Positions 49,178-58,398 of a stretch of DNA of 64,000 nucleotides are shown here, piece after piece; within the stretch, counting starts at the first letter, position 1, and the number at the start of each line of letters is the position of its first letter. The notes under the pieces are model-generated. The model was given only the letters and a program-made list of their open reading frames with translations. It had not been told where the DNA came from and ran no database searches. Made by a program: the position numbers and the translations under genes. The DNA comes from Alphaproteobacteria bacterium. GTDB taxonomy: Bacteria; Pseudomonadota; Alphaproteobacteria; Rickettsiales; UBA3002. The DNA is taken from NCBI GenBank assembly GCA_022841525.1, contig JALHRI010000002.1:18411-82410 (forward strand), read 5' to 3'.

Positions 49178-50986
49178 TCAGGAAATCCTCAAAGACTGTT
49201 TTGTGCCATAGCCATAATGGCCTGCAATATTTATTTCATTATTACAGCTAACTTTGGTGACTATGGCTCCTGGGGGCTTTCCATCCGTAGACATGCCTAT
49301 AGTAAGACTGATGGCGTTTCTTTTTTCTGCATCTTTACAATCGTTGATGTAATCGGGAAGTGTCTTGCCATTTAGATCGCTCTGTAAAGTGTTTGCGTTT
49401 GCCTTAAGCAATGACTCTACAATATCCAGCATGCCTTCTTTTGCTGCGAGCATAATGGCCGTTTGACCTTTCCCGTTTTTCATGTTGGCGTCGGCGCCTG
49501 CATCTAATAGTTTTTGCACTGCATATGCATCTTTTTGTTCGACCGCGTAATGCAGTGCTGGATCACGAATCTCGGTTCTTTTGCTAGTATTTTGCGGCAA
49601 TGAATTCGGATTGGCGCCTTGCTTCAATACAAAGTCTAAAATCTCATAGTTTTTGGTTTTGCAAGCCTCTTCCAATACCGAGCTTAAAAGAGGAAAAGAA
49701 ACGTCATGATCATTTCTGTGAGTTTCAAAAGCGTACCAATCTATAGGCTTTTGCGTAAGAAGTTCCATGGCCTTAACGTCTTTATTCGCAAAAGCAATGT
49801 ATATTGGCTTCTTACAGTAATAACCATCTCCATTATCGTGCGAAATTGCAGCTACATTGACGTCTGCTCCAGCGTCGATGAGTTTTTGCATAATACGATA
49901 TTTTCTAAGATGTGTCGCCGCAATTAAAGGCGTAATTTGCGCCGATCCTTTAAAGGGTTCAGGAGTAGCATTATTATTATATGCATTTATAGAATTGGTT
50001 TTTGTTGTTAGTGCATCGATAATTGCAAGGTCATTATCATTTTCATCCTCTGCACTGGCTATGGCGTTAATGAGTGCATCGCTTGTGTGAACTGATGCGT
50101 CAGTTGGTAATAATAATTCAACAGCCGCCAAGTTTCTTTGCCGCGCAGCATGTGAGAGTATTTCGCTTAGCTCTTTTTCTGCATTTATTGATGTCATTCC
50201 TTGTTTTTCGGCTTCTTCAATAATCTTTTTTAAAGCCAATATGTTGCTGCCAAGTTCACTTGCATCATTGCCATCGAGTGCATCATGTATCGCGACTTTC
50301 AACCGCCTAATGGTTTTCTCTGTTTCGCGAAATTTTGCTATCTGTTGAGTAAGAATTCTTTTTGCTTCTCCTGTTGGATGCGCATCAACTCTTTCTATAA
50401 CGTATGGATCGTCGGTTTTTAATGCCAAATCTATTGCCGTGTTTCCCTCGGTATTACGAGTAAATATGCCATAATCTTGATCTGAGCCATTTACTGCGTT
50501 TTGGTTTGAAAGTTGCTCTATGATTCTAAGGTAGTTACTATAGTTTGCGCTTCTTTTATCGCCATTATATGCTACCTTAATTGCAGTACCGATAGCCGTT
50601 TCTCCGCTGGCAGGTTCAATCTGAGCAAGATGGCCATGACAGCAGTGCATTAAAAGCCCTACCGTTAGTGGTAATTGCAAACGCACCGCTGTGTGCAGAG
50701 GCAGTTGACCTTTTCTATTAGCCGTAATAGCGCTTGCGTGATTAGGTGTGTTGTCATGAAAAAATGTTGTGTCAAGAATTTTGCATAGAGCGCGATCTGG
50801 ATCTTGAGATGCTGAAATTAGATTTGTATTAGAAAGTAGAGCAAGTAAAGGGGTTTGCCCCTCCGCATTGGCTTGATCTAAACTAATGCTGCCATCGCCA
50901 ATAGCGCGTTGTAAAAACTTGATTATTTTTGTTGAATCTGTTTCTGTCTGGCATAACTGCACAATTTCTTCGATAGTGTTGACCAT
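49178..50986 (-). CDS. ankyrin-repeat protein (602 aa)
   Basis: DPALHYAVEQKDAYAVQKLLDAGADANMKNGKGQTAIMLAAKEGMLDIVESLLKANANT; several further ANK units; AT-richer than the neighbours. Confidence 0.88.
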   Translation of the reverse strand: MVNTIEEIVQLCQTETDSTKIIKFLQRAIGDGSISLDQANAEGQTPLLALLSNTNLISASQDPDRALCKILDTTFFHDNTPNHASAITANRKGQLPLHTAVRLQLPLTVGLLMHCCHGHLAQIEPASGETAIGTAIKVAYNGDKRSANYSNYLRIIEQLSNQNAVNGSDQDYGIFTRNTEGNTAIDLALKTDDPYVIERVDAHPTGEAKRILTQQIAKFRETEKTIRRLKVAIHDALDGNDASELGSNILALKKIIEEAEKQGMTSINAEKELSEILSHAARQRNLAAVELLLPTDASVHTSDALINAIASAEDENDNDLAIIDALTTKTNSINAYNNNATPEPFKGSAQITPLIAATHLRKYRIMQKLIDAGADVNVAAISHDNGDGYYCKKPIYIAFANKDVKAMELLTQKPIDWYAFETHRNDHDVSFPLLSSVLEEACKTKNYEILDFVLKQGANPNSLPQNTSKRTEIRDPALHYAVEQKDAYAVQKLLDAGADANMKNGKGQTAIMLAAKEGMLDIVESLLKANANTLQSDLNGKTLPDYINDCKDAEKRNAISLTIGMSTDGKPPGAIVTKVSCNNEINIAGHYGYGTKQSLRIS

Positions 50987-51270
50987 AAATTATTTCCTTA
51001 GTTTCTTTGCTCGCAATGCTATTAAAATCTTATATATTGTAAATATTACATTATTATGACGGTGTGTTTTTCTGTGTCATACTCTCTCACCTCGTAAGCG
51101 ATCCGGTGAATCGTTTACGCCTTTTCCTCTGAGGAGAAGGACATAGAGCGATTTTCATAGATTGCGCATAGAAAATGCCGTGCAATGAATTGTGACTCTA
51201 CTATTGGAGTTCCCATGCGCACGGAGATTTACTTTTCGGGAGAATAGATGTCTTGAAAGTCAGTAGACGG

Positions 51271-52239
51271 CTAGTGCAAAGCCCTATTGCGTAGTTGTTG
51301 TTTTTCCAAAAACCCAGCAGATTTCCGAAGGAGTTCCTGACTATCGTGTTCACCGCTCATATCATCCAATGCTGCGACGGCATCAGGCTGAGAAATTTCT
51401 CCGGCATTTATTAGTATGGTTAAGGCTAATGCCGCGCATGCTAGTTGCGTATTATCGGTGTCTAATGCGCGTTTAAGATTTGACTGCCCTGCTGATGCAG
51501 CTTGGAGTTCTTTTCTTCTATCATCGCTTAGCTTTGTTTCTTCAAGTTTACGCTTGGTTTCTGGATGTGAGTAATCCACAACGGCTGAGCTAAAACCATC
51601 TTCATTCAATATTGATGAATTTATTCCCGGAATGGTTCGGGTGAGAGCGCCTAATACATCTTCGGACAGATTTGGTTTATAGTATTCTATTGCGAAGAAA
51701 CCTTCCACGGGAGGGCCATCGTCATCAGAATAGGCATCGGTTACACGAAATTGGTTGCCAGTGGATTGCTTGTTAGTGGCTGCAAAGACTTGTTGGAATT
51801 GCTGTTGTGCTTCCGCTTCAGTAAGTTCGCCTTTTTCAATTAGTGCTGCTAAGAAATTTTTCATTAACGCTTCAGGGAGGCTATCGGTGTTAAAGCGTTT
51901 TTTCAGTGCTTCTTGTTCTTGTTTCTGGGTAGCAAAAAACTTTCTATCTTCACCAGATAAGTTCGCATCTTTTATTCGTTTGATAATAGCTGGATCAGAA
52001 AGGTCTCTTATTTGGAAAGCTAGAAATCGAGTTTGAGCCTTGGGAAATGAATGAAGTTGCGCTTTGCCTGGCAATATTTGATCGATCGCATCATCGGGGA
52101 AGTGTGTATTAAGCCAACCTATTGTATAATGCTTGGCATCATCGTTGAAATGCACTTCAAGAATAAAATTGCCTGGCACAGGGTCATTAGGATGATTTGA
52201 AATATCCAGATAACGTATTTCTTTGATGTTTTTAGCCAT
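51271..52239 (-). CDS. hypothetical protein (322 aa) with apparent internal duplication
   Basis: Two halves share DxSxP...LS..RK...LK...TD...A......L...GE+...A. Confidence 0.65.
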   Translation of the reverse strand: MAKNIKEIRYLDISNHPNDPVPGNFILEVHFNDDAKHYTIGWLNTHFPDDAIDQILPGKAQLHSFPKAQTRFLAFQIRDLSDPAIIKRIKDANLSGEDRKFFATQKQEQEALKKRFNTDSLPEALMKNFLAALIEKGELTEAEAQQQFQQVFAATNKQSTGNQFRVTDAYSDDDGPPVEGFFAIEYYKPNLSEDVLGALTRTIPGINSSILNEDGFSSAVVDYSHPETKRKLEETKLSDDRRKELQAASAGQSNLKRALDTDNTQLACAALALTILINAGEISQPDAVAALDDMSGEHDSQELLRKSAGFLEKQQLRNRALH

Positions 52240-52352
52240 AATGTCACCTTGATTGTTCGAAGCTTAATGATTGACGGTTACTATAGGTCTTTAATATGAA
52301 GAATTCGTGACGTATTTATGAATTTAATATGACACCTTAACGAAAGGCACCC

Positions 52353-52850
52353 ATGCGCACAGCGATTTACCCGGGTACATTTGACCCCATTACCTTTGGC
52401 CATTTGGATATCATCACCCGTGCCATGCATGTGGTGGATAGGCTGGTGATCGGCGTGGCGCTGGATTCCGGCAAAGAGCCGATTTTTGAGGTATCCACCC
52501 GCGCTGACTTAGTGCGCGCGGAAGTGGCGCAACTGGGCGAGGTGTCCAGCCGTATTGAGGTAAAAACCTTCAGCGGATTGCTGGCGAATTTCGCGCGCGA
52601 GGAAAAAGCGACCATTCTGCTACGCGGCTTGCGTGCGGTATCTGACTTTGAATATGAGTTTCAAATGGCGAGCGTGAACAATAAAATCGCCCCTGAGCTG
52701 GAGACCGTATTTCTTACCGCTTCAGACACCACGCATTATATTTCCTCGCGCTTTGTGAAGCAGATTGCCCGCCTTGGCGGCGATGTTTCCAAAATGGTGC
52801 CGCCGGGTGTGGCCGAGGCGCTGGCGCAGCATTATCTGTTTAATCGCTAG
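52353..52850 (+). CDS. coaD: pantetheine-phosphate adenylyltransferase
   Basis: MRTAIYPGTFDPITFGHLDIITRA; LLRGLRAVSDFEYEFQMASVNNKIAPELETVFL; SSRFVKQIARLGGDV. Confidence 0.97.
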   Translation: MRTAIYPGTFDPITFGHLDIITRAMHVVDRLVIGVALDSGKEPIFEVSTRADLVRAEVAQLGEVSSRIEVKTFSGLLANFAREEKATILLRGLRAVSDFEYEFQMASVNNKIAPELETVFLTASDTTHYISSRFVKQIARLGGDVSKMVPPGVAEALAQHYLFNR

Positions 52851-52854
52851 CGGC

Positions 52855-54774
52855 ATGATGCGCTCACTGATCGTTGCATGGATGCTGGCACTGTGCGCGC
52901 TTACCTCGCCCGCATGGGCGATCAGCGAGGCTGAGATTGTGCGCGCGGTGCGTGATGAGCGCTTTACTCAGGCGCGTGCGATGGCTGAAAAATCGGGAAA
53001 TACACTGCTCAAACGCTACGCGCTTTGGGCGCACATGGTGAGCGATTTTCCGGTGGCCTACAGCGTCTCTGAAGCGATGGAAATTGTGAAAACCACCAGC
53101 ACATGGCCGCTTCATAACCGCGTGCGGATGCGGGTGGAAGAAGCAGCACTCCACAGCCACGCGGATACCGGCGCGATGACGCAGTTCTGTAAGCAACTGC
53201 CGCCGATCTCTGGGCGTGGCATGCTGGCCTGCGCCAAGGCGCGGGTGCTGGATGATAAAACGCGCACAGAATATATTCGCCAAGGCTGGAAGCAGGGGGA
53301 TTTTCGCCGCGAGGAAGAACAGCGTATCTTGCGCATGTTCGCACGTGAGCTGACCTACGCCGATCACCGGGCGCGGATTGAGCGGTTGTTGTTTGAACAT
53401 AAACCCTCTGCGGCGAGCCGCTTGATGGTTAAAATGAACGCAGCAGATAGCGCATTGTTTCGCGCACGCATGGCGCTGCGTGCTGGCAGCCGTGATGCTG
53501 AAAGCAAGCTGCGCGCAGTGCCTACAGGCCTTAGAAACGATGCCGGACTTATTTTTGACCGGATGCAGTTTCGTGCCCGTAAAGGTCTGGATGCGGGCGT
53601 GATTGAAATGCTGCTTGTAGCACCGAAAGACCCACCCTACGCCGATGCGTGGTGGCCTCACCGCGCCCAAGCGGTGCGCGATGCGTTGCGCATGGGGCGG
53701 CCGAAAGATGCACTGAGCATACTTGAGAAGCGTGGCCGTTTAGACGTGGTGTTTGAGGCCGATGCCCTGTGGCTGAAAGGCTGGGTGGCGCTGGAATATC
53801 TACGTGATCCGCGCATGGCGTATGAAGCATTCTACGCGCTGTATAACCATGCGAAATTTCCGGTAAGCAAAGCGCGCGCAGCGTACTGGGCGCATGTCGC
53901 TGCCAGTCGTAACGGCAACCGCGATATTGCTGAAGAATGGCTCGGCAAAGCGGCGAAATTCAGCACCGTGTTTTATGGTCAGATCGCGCAGGCGCAGTTA
54001 CATGCTGGCAGGCCTCTGGCACTGGGTGACATTGAACACGCCAGCTACCGCGCTGCTGCGCTTGCCAGTGATAGCGCTGTGCAAGTGGGGCTTATGCTTG
54101 CCAGAGCTGGCGAGAAAGACATGGCGGTGAAGTTTTTCGAGCATCTGGCAAGCATCACGGATGATGAAGACCGACTTGCAGATTTGGGTGCAGCTGCAAC
54201 GCACGCCCTTCGAAAATTTGGTGGCGTGCGCACGGCGAAAGCGGCGCTGAGAAACCATGTCGTACTGCTTCAAGATGGTTGGCCGCTGCTGGATTTGCCG
54301 AAAAACCTGATGATCGAGCCTGCACTCACACTGGCGATTACCCGTCAGGAAAGTGAGTTTAATCCGGAGGCAAAAAGTAGTGCCGGTGCGCGCGGCCTGA
54401 TGCAGCTTTTGCCGCGCACGGCAGCGGAGACCGCGCGTAAAATTGGCGTAGGGTTTTCGCCCGCGCGTATCTTTGAGCAAACGCTGAATCTGACACTGGG
54501 CTCGGCATATTTGGGGCGGCTCGTGGGTGCTTATGGCGGCGCATTGGTGCCTGCGATTGCGGCCTATAATGCAGGCCCAGGCAATGTGCGTAAATGGATT
54601 ACAGCTTACGGCATGCCGGGCGCAAACCTCGAGCAGACACTGCGCTGGATGGAGTCGATTCCCTTTGCAGAAACGCGTAATTACGTGCAGCGCGTGCTGG
54701 AGAATTTACAAATCTACCGTGCGCAGTTGAAGCCAAGTAGCAAGCTGGGCATTGTTCAGGATATCGTACGCTAA
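52855..54774 (+). CDS. soluble lytic murein transglycosylase
   Basis: Signal peptide MMRSLIVAWMLALCALTSPAWA; SLT motifs TRQESEFNPEAKSSAGARGLMQLLPRTA and AAYNAGPGNVRKW. Confidence 0.94.
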   Translation: MMRSLIVAWMLALCALTSPAWAISEAEIVRAVRDERFTQARAMAEKSGNTLLKRYALWAHMVSDFPVAYSVSEAMEIVKTTSTWPLHNRVRMRVEEAALHSHADTGAMTQFCKQLPPISGRGMLACAKARVLDDKTRTEYIRQGWKQGDFRREEEQRILRMFARELTYADHRARIERLLFEHKPSAASRLMVKMNAADSALFRARMALRAGSRDAESKLRAVPTGLRNDAGLIFDRMQFRARKGLDAGVIEMLLVAPKDPPYADAWWPHRAQAVRDALRMGRPKDALSILEKRGRLDVVFEADALWLKGWVALEYLRDPRMAYEAFYALYNHAKFPVSKARAAYWAHVAASRNGNRDIAEEWLGKAAKFSTVFYGQIAQAQLHAGRPLALGDIEHASYRAAALASDSAVQVGLMLARAGEKDMAVKFFEHLASITDDEDRLADLGAAATHALRKFGGVRTAKAALRNHVVLLQDGWPLLDLPKNLMIEPALTLAITRQESEFNPEAKSSAGARGLMQLLPRTAAETARKIGVGFSPARIFEQTLNLTLGSAYLGRLVGAYGGALVPAIAAYNAGPGNVRKWITAYGMPGANLEQTLRWMESIPFAETRNYVQRVLENLQIYRAQLKPSSKLGIVQDIVR

Positions 54775-55562
54775 AGCGCGAGGGTGGCCACAACCGGCGC
54801 ATGATCCGACGGGCGTTCCTGCGTGCGCGGGGTTTCATCAATGATGCAGCTGTGCAGCAAATCAGTCGCGTGCGGCGAGGTGAGTAGATGATCGATGCGC
54901 AGGCCGTGGCCGCGCGCGTAGGCACCGGCGCGGTAATCCCACCAGCTGAATTGCTTCAGATGTGGATGCAGACTGCGAAACGCATCGTAGTAGCCTAGAT
55001 TGAGCAGGCTGCGCAGCTTGGCGCGCTCGGCTTCGTGATAGCATACCGAGCCATCGAGCGCGGCGTGATCATAGACGTCGATGGCGTGAGGCGCGCAGTT
55101 GAAATCACCGCCTAACACCGCAATTTCATTCAGTGCTAAAAGGTCGCGGTGGTGCGAGATTAGCCGGTCATAAAAACGAAGTTTATAGTCAAACTTATCC
55201 GATCCGACTTCCTGACCGTTGGGAACATACACACTCGCGACGCGTATGACCTTACCATGCGCGCTCACCAGCGCTTCGATGTAGCGCGCTTGTTCATCGC
55301 TGTCGTCACCAGGGAGGGTGGTGGTGATGTCTTCGAGCGGAAATTTACTCAAAATCGCTACGCCGTTATAGGTTTTCTGACCATGCAGCGCGAGGTTGTA
55401 GCCGCGCTCTTCAAATTCGAGCGCGGGGAAGGCGTCGCTGACGCATTTGAGCTCTTGCAGGAGCAGAACATCGGGCTTCGCATCGTCGACCCAGGTGAGC
55501 ACATTGGGAAGGCGCGCGCTGATGGAATTCACGTTAAACGTGGCGATGGAGAGATCCGCCAT
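54771..55562 (-). CDS. xth: exodeoxyribonuclease III
   Basis: SIATFNVNSISARLPNVLTWV; LLLQELKC; HGQKTYNGVAILSK; GGDFNCAP; RIDHLLTSP; SDHAPVVATL. Confidence 0.96.
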   Translation of the reverse strand: MADLSIATFNVNSISARLPNVLTWVDDAKPDVLLLQELKCVSDAFPALEFEERGYNLALHGQKTYNGVAILSKFPLEDITTTLPGDDSDEQARYIEALVSAHGKVIRVASVYVPNGQEVGSDKFDYKLRFYDRLISHHRDLLALNEIAVLGGDFNCAPHAIDVYDHAALDGSVCYHEAERAKLRSLLNLGYYDAFRSLHPHLKQFSWWDYRAGAYARGHGLRIDHLLTSPHATDLLHSCIIDETPRTQERPSDHAPVVATLAL

Positions 55563-55900
55563 TACATCGCGACCGTGAAGCTGTTGCCGCAGCCGCAGGA
55601 AGATTTCGCGTTAGGGTTTTTGATTTCAAAGGCGGCCGAGCCCAGTGACTCGACAAAATCAAGCATCGAGCCTTCGAGAAGGCCGAGTGAGGTTTCATCA
55701 ATCACCACCGGTGCGGTCTCATCGCCAAAGCGCAGATCATCGTCGGCGAGGGGCTTTGCTTCCAGATCAAAATGGTACTGAAAGCCAGAACAGCCGCCGC
55801 CCAGCACGCTGATGCGCAGATAAGTGCTTTCCGGCTCGCCGACCAGAATATGCTGAATCCGCGCGGCAGCGTTTTCTGAAACGATGAAGTTTGCAACCAT
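55562..55900 (-). CDS. erpA: iron-sulfur cluster insertion protein ErpA/IscA-type
   Basis: LRISVLGGGCSGFQYHFDLE...GLLEGSMLDFVESLGSAAFEIKNPNAKSSCGCGNSF. Confidence 0.94.
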   Translation of the reverse strand: MVANFIVSENAAARIQHILVGEPESTYLRISVLGGGCSGFQYHFDLEAKPLADDDLRFGDETAPVVIDETSLGLLEGSMLDFVESLGSAAFEIKNPNAKSSCGCGNSFTVAM

Positions 55901-55946
55901 GGACTCAATATAATACGGCTACGTAAAATCGCAAGGGGCAGAAGGT

Positions 55947-56012
55947 TTATAGCGCGTTCACGATGTGACTGCATTTCGTAAATGCAGTCACATCGTGAAG
56001 GTCGCGCTATAA
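55947..56012. repeat. TTATAGC-type palindrome 1
   Basis: TTATAGCGCGTTCACGATGTGACTGCATTT pairs with AAATGCAGTCACATCGTGAA-ggt-CGCGCTATAA. Confidence 0.92.
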
Positions 56013-56022
56013 CGTTATGATT

Positions 56023-56087
56023 TTATAGCACTACATAACTTTGTAATCGCATCAGAAAGATGCAATTACAAAGTTAAAGTGCTATAA
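56023..56087. repeat. TTATAGC-type palindrome 2
   Basis: TTATAGCACTACATAACTTTGTAATCGCATC pairs with GATGCAATTACAAAGTTAAAGTGCTATAA. Confidence 0.9.
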
Positions 56088-56359
56088 TGGGCCACAGAAG
56101 GCGGGTTCTTGAGGCAGGCGCGAAGTTTTTTGCTCATCACCCAGCCGCACTGGCCATTCTTCAGGCGGCGGCAATGTGCCTGCTTGTAGCAGGCATACTG
56201 CGCACGGTATTCGCAGGTGGAAATGCCTTCATCACTCACCGGCACGCATAGCTGGCCGCTGCAGCCACCAATTTTGCAGGATTTATTCGCCAATTGCGCG
56301 TGGGCGAGAGGCGCGCTCAGAAGCATGCACCCTACTAAGTAAGCGATAAGGCGCATCAC
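56066..56359 (-). CDS. small secreted eight-cysteine-cluster protein
   Basis: Signal peptide MMRLIAYLVGCMLLSAPLAHA; KSCKIGGCSGQLCVPVSDEGISTCEYRAQYACYKQAHCRRLKNGQCGW; C-terminus runs into palindrome 2. Confidence 0.75.
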   Translation of the reverse strand: MMRLIAYLVGCMLLSAPLAHAQLANKSCKIGGCSGQLCVPVSDEGISTCEYRAQYACYKQAHCRRLKNGQCGWVMSKKLRACLKNPPSVAHYSTLTL

Positions 56360-57084
56360 TACTCCATGTACTGCCCGCCATTGATGGACAGGGTTTCGCC
56401 GGTGATGAAGCCTGCCTCATCGGCAGCGAGGAAGCACACGGCGCGGGCGATTTCTGAAGGTTGGCCAAGGCGACCCACGGGAATATTGCCCACGATTTTT
56501 TTGAGTACGTCTTCCTGTACGGCTTTGACCATGTCGGTTTCAATATAGCCGGGTGCCACCGCATTGACGGTGATGCCTTTGGCGGCGCATTCGCGCGCCA
56601 GTGCTTTGGTGAAGCCGAACACGCCCGCTTTGGCAGCAGAATAATTGGTTTGACCAAATTGCCCCAGCTGACCGTTAATGGAGGAAATGGTGATGATGCG
56701 TCCAAACCCGCGCGTGCGCATGCCTTCAATCACCGCGCGGCACATATTGAAGCACGATTTGAGGTTGGTATCGAGCACGCTGTCCCAGCTGTCTTCCCCC
56801 ATTTTGTGCAGGAAACCATCGCGCGTGATGCCGGCATTGTTGATGAGAATATCGACGCGGCCATACTCAGCCTCTACCGTGCGCACGGCGGTGTTGCACT
56901 GTTCGTAATCAGCAACATCAAAGCGCGAAATGGCAATGCCGGTTTCTTTTTTGAAGGCAAGTGCGGCTTCTTCATTGCCCTGATAGCTGGCAATGACTTT
57001 GGCGCCGGCTTTTTTAAGATCGATGGCAATGGCCTTGCCAATACCGCGTGTACCGCCAGTGACGATTGCGATTTTGTTTTTCAT
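56359..57084 (-). CDS. phbB: acetoacetyl-CoA reductase (SDR)
   Basis: IAIVTGGTRGIGKAIAIDLKKAGAKVIASYQGNEEAA; INNAGITRDGFLHKM; ISSINGQLGQFGQTNYSAAKAG; next to a thiolase. Confidence 0.93.
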   Translation of the reverse strand: MKNKIAIVTGGTRGIGKAIAIDLKKAGAKVIASYQGNEEAALAFKKETGIAISRFDVADYEQCNTAVRTVEAEYGRVDILINNAGITRDGFLHKMGEDSWDSVLDTNLKSCFNMCRAVIEGMRTRGFGRIITISSINGQLGQFGQTNYSAAKAGVFGFTKALARECAAKGITVNAVAPGYIETDMVKAVQEDVLKKIVGNIPVGRLGQPSEIARAVCFLAADEAGFITGETLSINGGQYME

Positions 57085-57117
57085 AGATTCTCCTTCGACA
57101 GTGCGATGATTCGGCGT

Positions 57118-57191
57118 GTCACCCCGTTTTCATAACGGGGTCTGCGCCTTACAAATTTTTGGCGCGGATGCCGTCATGAAGACGGCATGAC
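57118..57191. repeat. double-hairpin palindromic element, copy 2
   Basis: GTCACCCCGTT...AACGGGGTCTGCGCC...GGCGCGGATGCCGTC...GACGGCATGAC. Confidence 0.82.
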
Positions 57192-57213
57192 AGGTGGTGG
57201 GGTGAGGCTGCAT

Positions 57214-58398
57214 TTACGCCGCTTCCACGCACATGGCGATGCCCATACCACCGCCGATACACAAAGTAGCCAATGCTTTATTTGCAGAGCGGCGCTGCAT
57301 TTCATGCAGCAGCGTCACCAGCACACGTGCACCCGATGCGCCGATAGGATGGCCAAGCGCAATCGCGCCGCCGTTGACGTTCACCTTGTTCACGTCCCAG
57401 CCCATGCCTTTATTCACTGAAATCGCTTGCGCAGCGAAGGCTTCATTGGCCTCCACTAAATCAAGATCGCTATGTTTCCATCCGGCTTTTTCGAGTGCTT
57501 TCTGGCTTGCCGGAATGGGCCCCGTGCCCATGATGGCGGGGTCGACCCCCGCGGTTGCCCAGGAAGCAATTTTGGCGAGTGGTTTAAGGCCGCGTTTGTC
57601 AGCCTCCGCGCGGGTCATCAGCATCACGGCGGCCGCGCCGTCGTTAATGCCGGAAGCATTGCCCGCCGTGACCGTGCCATCAGGCTTGAATGCCGGACGC
57701 AGTTTGGCAAGGCTTTCAGCCGTAGTATCGGGGCGAATGAACTCATCGCTATCCACCACTTTATCGCCTTTTTTATCTTTAATCGTGAAGGGCAAAATTT
57801 CTGCTTTGAACTTGCCTTCGGCCTGCGCCTTGGCCGCTTTGGCCTGCGATGCGGCGGCGAAGGCATCTTGCTCGTCGCGGGTGATTTGAAACTGGGTGGC
57901 GATGTTTTCTGCTGTAATGCCCATATGGTAATTATTAAACGCATCCCACAGACCATCGACGATCATCGAATCCTGCAATTTGCCATCGCCCATTTTGACG
58001 CCGTTTCTAAGATGCATGACGTGCGGTGACATGCTCATCGATTCCTGACCGCCCGCAATGACAATCGACGCATCGCCGCAAGTAATCGCCTTCATGCCTT
58101 CGGCGACCGCGCGCAGGCCAGAGCCGCACAGTTGATTGAGCACCATCGACGTGGTTTCATACGGCAGGCCAGCAAGAACCGCCGCCTGACGTGCCGGATT
58201 CTGTCCGCCGCCGGCGGTTAGAATTTGCCCCAGAATGACTTGCCCCACATCCGAAGCTGCCACACCGGACTGAGAAAGCACTCCCGCAATCACATGCGCG
58301 CCCAGCACGTGTGCAGGCGTATTCGCAAAACTGCCGGAGAAATTTCCGGTAGCCGTGCGGAGTGCATGGGTAATCACAATATCGTTTGGGCTGGTCAT
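57214..58398 (-). CDS. phbA: acetyl-CoA acetyltransferase
   Basis: GGGQNPARQAAVLAGLPYETTSMVLNQLCGSGLRAV; ANEAFAAQAISVNKGMGWD; VNVNGGAIALGHPIGASGARVLVTLLHEM; LCIGGGMGIAMCVE. Confidence 0.97.
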   Translation of the reverse strand: MTSPNDIVITHALRTATGNFSGSFANTPAHVLGAHVIAGVLSQSGVAASDVGQVILGQILTAGGGQNPARQAAVLAGLPYETTSMVLNQLCGSGLRAVAEGMKAITCGDASIVIAGGQESMSMSPHVMHLRNGVKMGDGKLQDSMIVDGLWDAFNNYHMGITAENIATQFQITRDEQDAFAAASQAKAAKAQAEGKFKAEILPFTIKDKKGDKVVDSDEFIRPDTTAESLAKLRPAFKPDGTVTAGNASGINDGAAAVMLMTRAEADKRGLKPLAKIASWATAGVDPAIMGTGPIPASQKALEKAGWKHSDLDLVEANEAFAAQAISVNKGMGWDVNKVNVNGGAIALGHPIGASGARVLVTLLHEMQRRSANKALATLCIGGGMGIAMCVEAA

